64,000 bases of DNA. Source: Candidatus Poseidoniales archaeon. Lineage in GTDB: Archaea > Thermoplasmatota > Poseidoniia > Poseidoniales > Poseidoniaceae. The stretch covers positions 29,610 through 93,609 of the forward strand of contig QQSK01000003.1 of the NCBI GenBank assembly GCA_003602415.1, read 5' to 3'. Under the pieces are notes generated by a model. It was not told the origin of the DNA and searched no databases. It was given only the letters and a program-made list of their open reading frames with translations. Below, piece by piece: positions 42,404 through 51,745 of this stretch; position 1 is the stretch's first letter; every line of letters begins with the position of its first letter. Position numbers and translations under genes: made by a program.

Positions 42404-43285
42404 ATGGGATTACTTGACAAAGTAGACAATCTAGATGACAAAGAACCTGCAAAGAAAGCAACCCCTAAGAAGGCAGTTGCAAAGAAAGCAACCCCTAAGA
42501 AGGCCGTTGCAAAGAAAGCAACTCCTAAAGCGGCAGTTAAGTCAGCTAAGCCGAAAAAAGTGTCCGTCGATCAGCCAAAGAAACTACGCCCAACAGGATT
42601 GCCTGAAGGATATGAATTGGCAGGAAAGATGCCGAGGTACATCGGTTGGTTGATCAATTTCGCATGGAACTTCGGTGTGCTAATTGGAACATTATCTGTC
42701 TTCATTTTCGGAGATCCAGACTTGACCATTGGATTTGCTGGAGCATCATTGATGATACTGATCAATTGGCTAGTCATCCCAATCTGGACAGGTAGGAATA
42801 TTGGTGAATTCGTTTCTAGAACTAAATATATTAATTCGTCAGGCTCGAAGCCTCTATTCCTTCATGCTATTTTGAATAACAGTTTAGGTTTCTTATTCCT
42901 AATCGGTTTCATTTTAGTTGGTATCAGTTTCTCTGATTTATCTACTACTAGTGGAATGACAAACATCGGAATTGGTGCCTTTTTCATGATAACATGGGTT
43001 GTCAACTTCTTCTTTAAGAAGAATTCCGACTACTCTCAAGGTGTATTTGATTTGGCATTTAGCGCTTATCTTGTTAAGCACGTTGCAACAGGCACTGAGA
43101 CGGGTTGGCTTGCTAAATTCGAATCACTTGGTGACTTTGGAGATAAGTGGCAACAAAAGCAAGAAGAACGCACGAAAAAAGCGCAAGAGAAGGCTGAGAA
43201 GCGAGCTGCTGATGCCGCTTCTAAAGAATCATCAAATGAAGATTCAGAAGATGATGAATCTAAGGAACCCGAGTCTGAGGATTGA
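42404..43285 (+). CDS. RDD-like membrane protein with lysine/alanine repeat N-terminus
   Basis: The 293-residue protein starts with a histone H1-like tail of Lys-Lys-Ala-Thr-Pro-Lys-Lys-Ala-Val-Ala units (about 15-55). It is followed by three or four membrane helices (about 80-210) that resemble the RDD family (Trp-Thr-Gly-Arg-Asn-Ile-Gly-Glu after helix 2). It ends in a charged region rich in Lys and then Glu/Asp. The basic tail is probably cytoplasmic and could bind nucleic acid or acidic lipids; that is inference. It is packed between the proline-rich gene and the hydrolase gene with gaps of 9 and 2 bases, so they form an operon. Confidence 0.65.
   Translation: MGLLDKVDNLDDKEPAKKATPKKAVAKKATPKKAVAKKATPKAAVKSAKPKKVSVDQPKKLRPTGLPEGYELAGKMPRYIGWLINFAWNFGVLIGTLSVFIFGDPDLTIGFAGASLMILINWLVIPIWTGRNIGEFVSRTKYINSSGSKPLFLHAILNNSLGFLFLIGFILVGISFSDLSTTSGMTNIGIGAFFMITWVVNFFFKKNSDYSQGVFDLAFSAYLVKHVATGTETGWLAKFESLGDFGDKWQQKQEERTKKAQEKAEKRAADAASKESSNEDSEDDESKEPESED
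42451..42540 (+). repeat. Three 30-base tandem repeats inside the membrane-protein gene
   Basis: The units 42451-42480, 42481-42510 and 42511-42540 each encode ten residues of the Lys-Lys-Ala-Thr-Pro-Lys type. The first two differ at one base and the third is degenerate. The 30-base period keeps the frame, so copy number could change without breaking the protein. Confidence 0.85.
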
Positions 43286-43287
43286 AA

Positions 43288-44235
43288 ATGGATCGCCGTA
43301 AGGCGACCTGGGATGGTCGTTCCATTTTCTTCTTAGTTGTTGGAACAATTGTTTCTACAATTGTATTGTTACCAGTCTCTATATTTTCACTCGTTATTCC
43401 ATTAATCGCCGTGCTGTTAATCATCCATCAACTTCTATTGCGTGTAATATTTAGAGGGCCGTCGAAGAGAAGTTTACCATTTTCTGATTCTGAATGGGAT
43501 ATCATTCAAATCCAAGAAAACGGAGTTGACATTTATGGCTATATCAATTATCAATCAGTCAAAACTGACCTTGTTGTATTTGTCCATGGCTGGCAATCAT
43601 CTAGTGAGAAATTCACTGAACGTATTAGGATGTTCAAAGATAGAGGATTGCACACTCTTGCTCATGACATGAGAGGTCATGGAATCGCCCCTGATACTGC
43701 AGAATGGACTGCAGGTAAGGTTATTCAAGACCTTAAAACTCTACTAGATTCAATAGATAATAGCAAGGTCAACAAGGTTCATTTTTATGGACATAGTTTG
43801 GGTGGATTCATTTGTGTTGGCATGCATAATGATAGGCATCAAGGATGGTGGAAAGATCGTTATGGAACATTAATGCTCGAATCACCAATGGTTGCATATT
43901 CACCTATAATGGAAGAAATGTCATCTAGATTTTCAATTTTAACTCCATATCTAAAAAGATGGGCACTAAAGGGATTTAACAAGATACACCCTGAAGTTGA
44001 GGGTCTACAATGGGAGGATATCGATATGCCAGCATGGGGTGTACCACAGGTGCCGACATTATTGCTACAGGCTAAGAATGATTCACGTTTAGGGACATAT
44101 CATTATGAACTCTTGAAAGAACAAGATATGGACTTACACCCTCATCTTATAGAATCTCTAACACATTCTAAGAATAGAGTCAATACTGAACGAGATGAGA
44201 TAATAATTACCTGGATTGAAGAACGATTGTCCTAA
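43288..44235 (+). CDS. Membrane-anchored alpha/beta hydrolase
   Basis: The 315-residue protein has a hydrophobic N-terminal hairpin (about 12-50) and then an alpha/beta-hydrolase fold. The oxyanion region is Val-His-Gly-Trp-Gln-Ser, and the nucleophile is Ser170 in Gly-His-Ser-Leu-Gly-Gly. Histidine near the C-terminus in Leu-Thr-His-Ser may complete the triad. It is probably an esterase, lipase or acyltransferase acting at the cytoplasmic membrane; the substrate is unknown. GAGGA before the ATG at 43288 decides the start over a TTG at 43282. It directly follows the RDD-like gene and abuts the convergent CorC-like gene. Confidence 0.75.
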   Translation: MDRRKATWDGRSIFFLVVGTIVSTIVLLPVSIFSLVIPLIAVLLIIHQLLLRVIFRGPSKRSLPFSDSEWDIIQIQENGVDIYGYINYQSVKTDLVVFVHGWQSSSEKFTERIRMFKDRGLHTLAHDMRGHGIAPDTAEWTAGKVIQDLKTLLDSIDNSKVNKVHFYGHSLGGFICVGMHNDRHQGWWKDRYGTLMLESPMVAYSPIMEEMSSRFSILTPYLKRWALKGFNKIHPEVEGLQWEDIDMPAWGVPQVPTLLLQAKNDSRLGTYHYELLKEQDMDLHPHLIESLTHSKNRVNTERDEIIITWIEERLS

Positions 44236-45363
44236 TCATTCCTCTTCACTTGCTTCAGCTTGTTCTCTTGCTAGTTCGCGCATATCTTCATGCTCATCTA
44301 ATTCATCTACTATCTCTTCACCTAGAAGAGTTTCAATTACATCTTCCATAGTGATTATACCAGCAGTACCACCAAACTCATCCAAAGCTGCTAGGATTTG
44401 TACTTTAGACTCTAGGAATTTCTCTAATGCCTTATCTACACTTTCGTCGACGGCGATAGTCAATAGTGGCTTTTTCATTTTAACCAATTTCTTATCCCAT
44501 TCATCCATTGAAGCAGCCATCAATATATCCGATCTTAATACAAATCCTGATAAAGAATCAATATCTTCAGAATATACAGGCATTCTTCCGAATCTCAAAA
44601 TCTTAGTATCATCCAATACTTGTCGTATTGTCCAATCATGATCGAATGCCAGAGTGACAGTTCGAGGAGTCATAACTTCCTTTACAGGTATTTCTCGCAA
44701 TGCTAAGAGATTATGAATTACAGCCTCTTCATTTTCTTCTAATTCGCCTTCTTCTTCACTGATGTCAGCAAGAGCATGTAATTCATCACGAGTAACTAGA
44801 GCAGTTTCAGCCTTTGGCATTAGGCGCTTAAACCATAGCAGAGGTGCAAAGAATGGTGTCATTAATTTCGTCATTCCCGATAACAACAGTCCTGAAGGAC
44901 CTGCCAAGAATTTCCAGTATGCTGAGCCGATTGTTTTTGGAATAATTTCCGAAAAGAATAGTACTGCTAGAGTTAGAATCACGGATGCAATCGTCAACTT
45001 ATCATCACCCCAAACCTTTGCAACTTCAGCACCCACTCCTGCTGCACCCATAGTGTGAGCAATAGTGTTGAGAGTTAGTATTGCAGTCAAAGGCCTGACA
45101 GAATCATCTTCTTTCAAGCGAGCCCAACGCGCACCATTCTTATCTCCCGCTTTATTGATGATAGTTACGTGAGATAATGACATAGAAAGAAGCACTGCTT
45201 CTAGCATTGAGCAAAGAAAAGAAACACCCAACGCAAGGGATGCATATACGATTAGCATTGTGTAGTCTGCCATGGGTTCAACGAATCCTAGGGGGTCGGC
45301 CCAAACCAACTGTGCAGACTCCAGTTCTTGAGCCTTCGCAATAACAACAAGCATAGGACTCAT
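44236..45363 (-). CDS. CNNM/CorC-family membrane protein with CBS domain pair
   Basis: The protein has an N-terminal DUF21 membrane domain of about four helices with Ser-Met-Leu-Glu-Ala-Val-Leu-Leu-Ser near its start. Two CBS domains follow (Val-Met-Thr-Pro-Arg at the first, Gly-Gly-Thr-Ala-Gly-Ile-Ile-Thr-Met-Glu-Asp in the second), and then a short acidic tail. It lacks the usual CorC_HlyC domain at the end. Family members handle magnesium or sodium export, or sense adenine nucleotides. I start at 45363, which leaves room for the divergent metG; a later ATG at 45354 is also possible. About 375 residues. Confidence 0.8.
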   Translation of the reverse strand: MSPMLVVIAKAQELESAQLVWADPLGFVEPMADYTMLIVYASLALGVSFLCSMLEAVLLSMSLSHVTIINKAGDKNGARWARLKEDDSVRPLTAILTLNTIAHTMGAAGVGAEVAKVWGDDKLTIASVILTLAVLFFSEIIPKTIGSAYWKFLAGPSGLLLSGMTKLMTPFFAPLLWFKRLMPKAETALVTRDELHALADISEEEGELEENEEAVIHNLLALREIPVKEVMTPRTVTLAFDHDWTIRQVLDDTKILRFGRMPVYSEDIDSLSGFVLRSDILMAASMDEWDKKLVKMKKPLLTIAVDESVDKALEKFLESKVQILAALDEFGGTAGIITMEDVIETLLGEEIVDELDEHEDMRELAREQAEASEEE

Positions 45364-45397
45364 GTACTGTAATGCATCCGACAGGCTAGGTGACACA

Positions 45398-47626
45398 GTG
45401 AGTGGCGAGCATGTTTTGGTCTGTGTTGCTTGGCCATATGCCAACGGCCCACTTCATCTTGGTCACGTAGCTGGATGTTATCTTCCGCCTGATATTCAAA
45501 CTCGGTTTGAAAGAGCGAAAGGAAATCGCGTTCTAATGGTCTCTGGGTCTGATGAGCACGGAACTCCTATCACAGTTACTGCTGAGACCCAAGGAATTAG
45601 TCCACAAGATGTAGTTGACAAATATCATGCTCTGAACACCAAGGCCTTATTGGATTTAGGATGTGTTTGGGAGCCTAATGTAGACCCAAGAGGTGCCGAG
45701 TATGGAGGCGCTTTATTCAATCGAACCAGTGATCCTGAGCACCATCAAATAGTCTCAGAAAATTTCCTATCTCTTATGGAAGCCGGACTTTTTGAAAGAA
45801 AAGTCATGCAACAATACTACGAATTGCGTGAGGACGGAGGCCGGTTTTTACCAGACAGGTATGTTGAAGGCGATTGTCCGAATTGTGGAGAAAGTGGCGC
45901 ACGTGGTGATCAATGCGACGAATGTGGAGTTACCTATGAAGCACATGAACTAAAAAACCCGCAATCGAAAATGAATCCTGATGCCAAAATCGAGATACGC
46001 GATACTGAGCATTTCTTCTATCGCCTAGATTTGTTCCAAGAAGCCCTGGAAATACATGCTAGTGAAAGACAAGATGTTTGGAAATCAAATGTTCGCGCAA
46101 TGACAAAACAATGGTTGGATATGGGTCTAAGGCCAAGAGCGGTTACTCGTGATTTATCCTGGGGAATTCCTTTGCCCTTAGAAGGCAATGAATGGGATGG
46201 AAAATGCATTTACGTTTGGTTTGAAGCAGTTCAAGGATACTATTCCTGTGCCAAATTGTGGTCGGATAGATATGCTTCTTCTTCCGACTGGGAGAAATGG
46301 TGGAAGATATCTGATGATGGAGTTAAACCAAGACATCTGTACTTTTTAGGTAAGGATAATATCCCATTCCATACAGTAATATGGCCTGCATTGATAATGG
46401 GAATAAATCATGCTGCTAAGGGACTAGATTCTACAACTAAGCCAACTTTACCACAGGCGGGAGATTTGCATTTGGAGGACAATGTTCCTGCTATGGAGTA
46501 CCTTATGCTCTCAGGAGGCCAATTTTCTAAATCTAGGAAACACGCTGTTTGGCTACCCTCATTCCTAGAACGGTTCGACCCAGATACATTGAGATATTAT
46601 CTTTCAATAAATATGCCTGAAAATCATGATACAGATTTCAATTGGCCTGATTTTGTTGAGAAAATAAACTCGGAATTAATTGCAGCATATGGCAACTTTG
46701 TACACAGAGTTTTGACATTAGGTCAAAGACTTCCTTCAGATAGGACGTTACACACATTCGAAAATCTAGAGTATTGTGGTGCTGAAATCTCAAAATTAGA
46801 AGAGATCCATTCTCAAGTTACTACAAGTTTGGAAAGACATCGATACAAGGAGGCTCTTCGCAGTATCATGAGTGCTGCGCAATTGGGTAATCAAATGCTT
46901 CAGGCAGCAACTCCATGGAAATATCTCAAAGATTTAGATAGTGAAGGTGCTGAAGAATCTCTTGCTAAATTGGCATTCGGATGGAGATTATCGAGATTTT
47001 TATCGATTTTGACTCAACCGTTTTTACCATTTAGTGCTCAACGTCTTTGGGAGGCATTGGGAGAAGAAGGAGATGTTTCACTGACTTCTTGGAACTCAGC
47101 TATCGACTGGAGCGTCAAACCAAAATGGAATGATTCACCTGCAGAACCACTATTCCAGAGATTAGATTTAGATGAGATCTTAGAGCAAGAACAGGCTTTG
47201 GCCAGTGATGGTTCGCATAGTAATCAAGACCCAGGACATTCAGTAAAGGGTTCAAAGAAAAACAAAAAGGAAGTTAAGAAAATGCCAGAAGGAACAACAC
47301 ACTTAGACTTTGAAACGTTCATGGAAGTTGAATTACGTGTAGGGAAGATAATTGATGTATCCAATCACGAAAATGCTGACAAATTATATGTCGTAAAGAT
47401 TGATGATGGAAGCGAAAATGGCAGAACTATTTGTGCTGGATTGAAAGAATACTATACCTCTGAAGAAATGAATGGAAAATCGGTGGTTTTCGTTGCTAAC
47501 CTGAAACCTAGAAAGTTACGCGGAGTAATGTCGGAAGGTATGATGTTGGCCGCTGACGACGGTAAAGGCGGAGTAAAACTGGTTACTATCGATGGCGATA
47601 TCGAGCCAGGTTCTCAAGTAAGATAA
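45398..47626 (+). CDS. metG: Methionyl-tRNA synthetase with C-terminal tRNA-binding domain
   Basis: This class I synthetase shows the HIGH box as His-Leu-Gly-His in Ala-Asn-Gly-Pro-Leu-His-Leu-Gly-His. A zinc-binding insertion has Cys-Pro-Asn-Cys and Cys-Asp-Glu-Cys, and the KMSKS box is Phe-Ser-Lys-Ser-Arg. After a charged linker, an EMAPII/Trbp111-like OB domain (about 635-742; Val-Glu-Leu-Arg-Val-Gly-Lys-Ile) helps bind tRNA. I start at the GTG at 45398 with AGGTGA before it; an ATG at 45362 would overlap the divergent gene and add 12 residues without homology. About 742 residues. The stop abuts that of the convergent cyclodeaminase gene. Confidence 0.93.
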   Translation: MSGEHVLVCVAWPYANGPLHLGHVAGCYLPPDIQTRFERAKGNRVLMVSGSDEHGTPITVTAETQGISPQDVVDKYHALNTKALLDLGCVWEPNVDPRGAEYGGALFNRTSDPEHHQIVSENFLSLMEAGLFERKVMQQYYELREDGGRFLPDRYVEGDCPNCGESGARGDQCDECGVTYEAHELKNPQSKMNPDAKIEIRDTEHFFYRLDLFQEALEIHASERQDVWKSNVRAMTKQWLDMGLRPRAVTRDLSWGIPLPLEGNEWDGKCIYVWFEAVQGYYSCAKLWSDRYASSSDWEKWWKISDDGVKPRHLYFLGKDNIPFHTVIWPALIMGINHAAKGLDSTTKPTLPQAGDLHLEDNVPAMEYLMLSGGQFSKSRKHAVWLPSFLERFDPDTLRYYLSINMPENHDTDFNWPDFVEKINSELIAAYGNFVHRVLTLGQRLPSDRTLHTFENLEYCGAEISKLEEIHSQVTTSLERHRYKEALRSIMSAAQLGNQMLQAATPWKYLKDLDSEGAEESLAKLAFGWRLSRFLSILTQPFLPFSAQRLWEALGEEGDVSLTSWNSAIDWSVKPKWNDSPAEPLFQRLDLDEILEQEQALASDGSHSNQDPGHSVKGSKKNKKEVKKMPEGTTHLDFETFMEVELRVGKIIDVSNHENADKLYVVKIDDGSENGRTICAGLKEYYTSEEMNGKSVVFVANLKPRKLRGVMSEGMMLAADDGKGGVKLVTIDGDIEPGSQVR

Positions 47627-48256
47627 TCAGATTCTATCACGGACACAGTCCATGATTTCTCTAGATAGACTTCGAGATTTTTCTAGTATCTCAGGTATTT
47701 GTCCCCTTATTTCTGTAGCCATTTCTTCAGGCAAACTTCCCAAGTTAATATCGACATTGAACAATGCACCCTTGCAAGCAGCACTAGCGAGTAGTCCTGC
47801 AACACCTACGTCCGAGACCGCATTTGCATTTCCTTTGCTAGCCAATTCGGGGAGTAATTCCAACAATTCCAGTGCTAATTGTGCCGTCTCAAATGGCTTT
47901 TCTGTAGCAGTTAATGTAGCAGCCCGAATGGCATTTCTTCTGATCTCCTTTTCCTCATCAGTATCTTTTGATAATCGGAATGATTCCATTACAGAATCAA
48001 ATGCATCACTATCTTCATCAGCTAATTCTCCAGACCTAGACATAATTTTAACAGCCTTCATCAATGATTTTTCACTGATTTGCCATCCTTCCTTCCATTT
48101 TTCCTTACCGATAGTTAGGTCACAAACCATTATTGTCAGTGCAGATGCCTGACCAAGAGCAATTGCAGCAGCGGTACCGCCTCCAGGGGTAGGTGAGGAG
48201 GAGGCTAAGGCTGCTTGGAAATCGCGAACTGTCATTTCCATCCAAGGAGTTCTCAT
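47627..48256 (-). CDS. Formiminotetrahydrofolate cyclodeaminase-like protein
   Basis: The 209-residue protein matches the C-terminal (cyclodeaminase) half of eukaryotic FTCD. It has Ser-Ser-Pro-Thr-Pro-Gly-Gly-Gly-Thr-Ala-Ala-Ala near the N-terminus and an all-helical body ending around Ile-Asn-Leu-Gly-Ser-Leu. It turns 5-formimino-THF into 5,10-methenyl-THF plus ammonia, the folate step of histidine breakdown. GGAGGTG immediately upstream supports the ATG at 48256, which overlaps the stop of the formimidoyltransferase gene. In mammals both activities are on one chain; here they are separate, coupled genes. Confidence 0.87.
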   Translation of the reverse strand: MRTPWMEMTVRDFQAALASSSPTPGGGTAAAIALGQASALTIMVCDLTIGKEKWKEGWQISEKSLMKAVKIMSRSGELADEDSDAFDSVMESFRLSKDTDEEKEIRRNAIRAATLTATEKPFETAQLALELLELLPELASKGNANAVSDVGVAGLLASAACKGALFNVDINLGSLPEEMATEIRGQIPEILEKSRSLSREIMDCVRDRI

Positions 48257-49284
48257 TCTTCCACCTCCTTTGCTAATGCCCATTCAATAATTCTCTCTTG
48301 TGCAACGAAGGGAGATAAGTAATCTAGTCCCAATCCCTTGATGGCAGCATTTACCAATTCTACCTCATCATTACAACCTTCTTCAGCATACCATTTCCCA
48401 GACTCCAACATGGCCGAAAGAGGAACCAATCCAACCAATTCCGAACCACATGTGTCCACTCCATGATCATTAACAACTGATTTTACAGCCTCGAAAGCAA
48501 TATGCATAGGTGTTTTTGAAACATCTCTCAAATTCATTGAAACTTGTGATATGCCATGAGCATCTAGTGGCAATCCCATTCCCTGAACCATGTCTAACAT
48601 GCCAGGGATCCTTGTTTTTCTACCATCGTCCCGTTTTAGTAATCTGCCTGAACTTCTGACCAATGAGCCAGCAATTCTAGAAGCTTTAGCGTCAACTTCG
48701 TTGACATTTACATTATACGCCACCAAAATTGTACGTGCCCCAATTACTACTGCACCAAACTTCTCGACCTCTTCATTCCACTCTTTGGGACCAAAGTCAG
48801 GTAGATGGGGGCCTCCATTATCTAATCGCGCTTTAAGTCCTTCATACTGACCCTTGCGTAGGTCTGAAAGCAATTCTCTGTCCGGACTTGTTGCTGCTGC
48901 ACCATACAAGAATGTAGGTAGATTCAACTCATTTGATACTCTTAATGCCAATTTTCTTGACATTTCAATACATTCCTCCATAGTTACTCCAACTAGTGGT
49001 ACGAATGGACATACATCGACTGCACCAATGCGCGGATGCTCACCCTCATGAACTGACATATCGATATGGGCAAAAGCAGATTTGATTACTCTAAATGCTG
49101 CTTCAGACACAGCATCAGGATCTCCTGCAATTGTCAATACAGTTCTATTGTAGTCGCCATCAGGTTCAATTCCCAAAACTTTGGCTCCATCAATGCCTCT
49201 ACCAGCATCGCTCACCAATTTGATGACTTCGGCATTCCTGCCTTCTGAAAAATTAGGCACACACTCTACAATTCTTGTAGCCAT
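48253..49284 (-). CDS. Glutamate formimidoyltransferase (FTCD N-terminal type)
   Basis: The 343-residue enzyme moves the formimino group of N-formimino-L-glutamate to tetrahydrofolate. It begins Glu-Cys-Val-Pro-Asn-Phe-Ser-Glu-Gly-Arg, the family signature. It also has His-Pro-Arg-Ile-Gly-Ala-Val-Asp-Val-Cys-Pro-Phe-Val-Pro and a C-terminal Gly-Leu-Val-Pro. I start at 49284, where homology begins; an ATG at 49317 would add 11 residues. It is coupled to the cyclodeaminase gene by an ATGA overlap. HutU and HutH lie about 9 kb away, completing most of the histidine route. Confidence 0.9.
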   Translation of the reverse strand: MATRIVECVPNFSEGRNAEVIKLVSDAGRGIDGAKVLGIEPDGDYNRTVLTIAGDPDAVSEAAFRVIKSAFAHIDMSVHEGEHPRIGAVDVCPFVPLVGVTMEECIEMSRKLALRVSNELNLPTFLYGAAATSPDRELLSDLRKGQYEGLKARLDNGGPHLPDFGPKEWNEEVEKFGAVVIGARTILVAYNVNVNEVDAKASRIAGSLVRSSGRLLKRDDGRKTRIPGMLDMVQGMGLPLDAHGISQVSMNLRDVSKTPMHIAFEAVKSVVNDHGVDTCGSELVGLVPLSAMLESGKWYAEEGCNDEVELVNAAIKGLGLDYLSPFVAQERIIEWALAKEVEE

Positions 49285-49328
49285 GATGTTGTTTCCTAAT
49301 CGGCAACTGATGAACATTGCCGATAATT

Positions 49329-50600
49329 TCAGTTGTACAAAGCATCAGGAGATGAAGAAATTCCATTCGACTCTCTCTTTTTCTTAATTCTTTCAACGGC
49401 AAGTAAAACATCATCTTGTTTAACTTTGGAACGACCATCTCTAATGGCGATCATACCTGACTCTACAGTTGTGGCTTTCAGTTCAGCTCCACTAAATCCT
49501 TCAGTCATTTCAACAATTTTAGGAATATTTACTCTTGAAGTGGACATCTTTTCAAGATGAATGGAAAGAATTGTCTTTCGTCCATTTTCATCAGGAAGTG
49601 GTATTTCGATTACTCTATCAAATCTACCAGGTCGCAACAATGCATCATCTAGAATGTCTGGGCGATTGGTTGCAGCAATTATTTTGACATCCTCTAATGC
49701 ATCAAAACCATCTAATTCGGCCAGTAGTTGCATCAAAGTCCTCTGTACTTCTCTGTCTCCGCTAGTTGCAGAATCAAGTCTCTTTGCTCCAATAGCATCG
49801 ATTTCATCAAGGAAAATAATAGCAGGAGATTTGTCTTTTGCAAGAGAAAATAGTTCTCTTACCATTCGTCCACCTTCACCGATATACTTCTGAGCCAATT
49901 CAGAACCCACCATTCTGATGAAGGAAGCATTAGTTTGACTCGCCACTGCTTTAGCAAGCATTGTTTTTCCACATCCAGGTGGTCCAACTAGAAGTATTCC
50001 TTTTGGTGGCTCAATTCCAACCTTTCGAAACAGTTCTGGTTTCTCTAGTGGAAGTTCAATGGCCTCTCTAACCTGTAGAATTTGCTCGTCTAAACCACCT
50101 ACACTCTCATAGTCGACATTTGGTTTTTCGACCATTTCTGCTCCTGACACCATCGGGTCCCAAGCATCATGTAAAATTTCAATTATTGAAAGCGTGTCCT
50201 GATTCAATGCAATTCTAGTACCTGGTCTGAGTTTTTCTGAATCTAATCTTTGATTAATAGAAACCTGAAAAACAGTACCATTGGATGAACGAACAATTGC
50301 TCTTTCCTCATCCAATACATCCTGTAAATGGCCTACGATAAGAGGTGGACTTTTCAAGATCCTTACTTCTTCATCTAATCGACTCGCTCGTTTTTTTACA
50401 TTAGCCAAATCATTTTCCAAATGAACGCGTTCTGATAGAAGCCTTTGAGCCTCATCTTGAAGTTGTTTGAACTCAATTTCCAAGGCCTTCAAATCACCAT
50501 CATCAGAGGTAATCGGGTTGCCTGTGTTGGAATCAACTTCAGTTCCCATGTTACTACTCTGATGGCCGTCCTTCTTCAAGTATCCGTGTATTTTGCTCAT
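49329..50600 (-). CDS. pan: Proteasome-activating nucleotidase PAN
   Basis: PAN is the hexameric AAA+ unfoldase that feeds substrates into the archaeal 20S proteasome. The 423-residue protein has an N-terminal coiled coil (about 35-85), an OB domain (about 86-150) and the AAA+ module. Walker A is at 206-213 (Gly-Pro-Pro-Gly-Cys-Gly-Lys-Thr) and Walker B at 265-268 (Asp-Glu-Ile-Asp), followed by the second region of homology. It ends Ala-Leu-Tyr-Asn, a hydrophobic-Tyr-X tail that docks into and opens the proteasome gate. A second ATG at 50549 is possible. The gene is divergent from the MBF1 gene. Confidence 0.93.
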   Translation of the reverse strand: MSKIHGYLKKDGHQSSNMGTEVDSNTGNPITSDDGDLKALEIEFKQLQDEAQRLLSERVHLENDLANVKKRASRLDEEVRILKSPPLIVGHLQDVLDEERAIVRSSNGTVFQVSINQRLDSEKLRPGTRIALNQDTLSIIEILHDAWDPMVSGAEMVEKPNVDYESVGGLDEQILQVREAIELPLEKPELFRKVGIEPPKGILLVGPPGCGKTMLAKAVASQTNASFIRMVGSELAQKYIGEGGRMVRELFSLAKDKSPAIIFLDEIDAIGAKRLDSATSGDREVQRTLMQLLAELDGFDALEDVKIIAATNRPDILDDALLRPGRFDRVIEIPLPDENGRKTILSIHLEKMSTSRVNIPKIVEMTEGFSGAELKATTVESGMIAIRDGRSKVKQDDVLLAVERIKKKRESNGISSSPDALYN

Positions 50601-50658
50601 TAACCTGATTTACGAAGCCTTGATGAGTAACGCCTCTGACAACCACACAGGCGGTACT

Positions 50659-51159
50659 ATGGCGGATTGTGAACTATGTGGTGCAATGAAAGTAGGAACT
50701 AGGTCAGTAATGATGGGTAGAGCCGAAGTTCAAGCCTGTAAGAGATGTACTGAAAAAATGGGCTTAGATGAGAAAAAGGTAGCACCAGGCCTATCCCAAG
50801 CTAGAAAGTCCTCCGTACCTAAATCAGGAGGGTATGGAGGAATAGGAAAGAAAGGCAAGGATATCATGCTCAGAGGTGAAAAGGAATTGGCATCAGATTT
50901 CGCCAAGAGAGTAGCCACTGCTAGAAATCAGAAAGGCTGGGATAAAAGAGAACTCGCACGACGTATGGCTGAAAAAATAAATATCATCAATAATGTTGAA
51001 TCCGGTAAAAGACCAACAGATGCTGTTATCCGTAAATTGGAGAGAGCATTAGATATCACTCTGATGGTGGATGCAAAACCTGATGAAAACCGTCATGTGA
51101 ATTCAGGTGATGCTAGAGGATTGACTTTGGGTGACTTCTTACTGGGCGGTAAGGAATGA
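50659..51159 (+). CDS. Multiprotein bridging factor 1-type protein (zinc ribbon plus HTH)
   Basis: The N-terminus is a zinc ribbon (Cys-Glu-Leu-Cys-Gly, then Cys-Lys-Arg-Cys). A Lys/Gly-rich linker leads to a lambda-type helix-turn-helix (Arg-Asn-Gln-Lys-Gly-Trp-Asp-Lys-Arg-Glu-Leu-Ala). The C-terminus ends Leu-Gly-Asp-Phe-Leu-Leu-Gly. Archaeal MBF1 binds ribosomes or transcription factors. I start at 50659, where the ribbon begins; an in-frame ATG at 50623 would add 12 residues. The longest frame, from 50593, would overlap the divergent pan gene. The stop overlaps the tsr3 ATG (ATGA). About 166 residues. Confidence 0.85.
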   Translation: MADCELCGAMKVGTRSVMMGRAEVQACKRCTEKMGLDEKKVAPGLSQARKSSVPKSGGYGGIGKKGKDIMLRGEKELASDFAKRVATARNQKGWDKRELARRMAEKINIINNVESGKRPTDAVIRKLERALDITLMVDAKPDENRHVNSGDARGLTLGDFLLGGKE

Positions 51160-51707
51160 ATATGGGCGAAAACATTCCAGTTCATGCCATCTGGCTAGCA
51201 CAAGATGATCCCAAGAAAAATACAGCCGTAAAGTTGTCGCGTAGAGGTGATTTGACCCTACATGAAAGGTTCAACAAATTGCCAAGAAGAGGAATTATTT
51301 TGGAGCCATTATGTGGCAAAGTTTTCGGACCAGAAGACCATTCTATTTTACTCGAAGAAGGAGGTTCATTAGTTGGACTAGATTGTTCATGGGCTCAAAT
51401 TGAAGATTCTGTGGAACAAGTAATGCGCCGAACTAAACTCCAAGGAAGGATGCTCCCCTTACTTTTGGCTGCTAATCCAGTCAATTGGGGCAAGCCAAGC
51501 AAAATGACCACAGCTGAAGCATTGGCAGCAACACTGTATCTTATGGGTAGGGAGAAACAGGCTAGAAGGTTGCTTAGCGCATTCAGATGGGGTGAGCAAT
51601 TCTTCGTTCTAAACAAGGAACCTCTTGATGCTTATCGCGATGCTGAATCATCTGCAGAATTGGTCGATTTGCAATTTGAATTCTTTGATATTGAAAGACC
51701 ACAGTAA
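51156..51707 (+). CDS. tsr3: 16S/18S rRNA aminocarboxypropyltransferase Tsr3 (DUF367)
   Basis: Tsr3 adds an aminocarboxypropyl group from S-adenosylmethionine to a modified uridine in the small-subunit rRNA. The 183-residue protein has the family's Leu-Asp-Cys-Ser-Trp motif and Leu-Leu-Ala-Ala-Asn-Pro-Val-Asn-Trp-Gly. It also has Thr-Ala-Glu-Ala-Leu-Ala-Ala-Thr-Leu-Tyr and the Phe-Arg-Trp-Gly segment near the C-terminus. It is translationally coupled to MBF1, consistent with a ribosome-related operon. A second ATG at 51162 is also possible. Confidence 0.9.
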   Translation: MNMGENIPVHAIWLAQDDPKKNTAVKLSRRGDLTLHERFNKLPRRGIILEPLCGKVFGPEDHSILLEEGGSLVGLDCSWAQIEDSVEQVMRRTKLQGRMLPLLLAANPVNWGKPSKMTTAEALAATLYLMGREKQARRLLSAFRWGEQFFVLNKEPLDAYRDAESSAELVDLQFEFFDIERPQ

Positions 51708-51745
51708 ATGCAAATTGCTATTGGCTTGGTGTCAAAACCGAGTCT

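Noticed and set aside
42451..42540. Short tandem repeats as a possible CRISPR or replication iteron
   Set aside because: The 30-base units are directly adjacent without spacers and lie in frame within a gene, so they are coding repeats.
46516..46545. Loss of the KMSKS signature in MetRS (Phe-Ser-Lys-Ser-Arg instead)
   Set aside because: This form is normal in archaeal MetRS, so it is not a defect.
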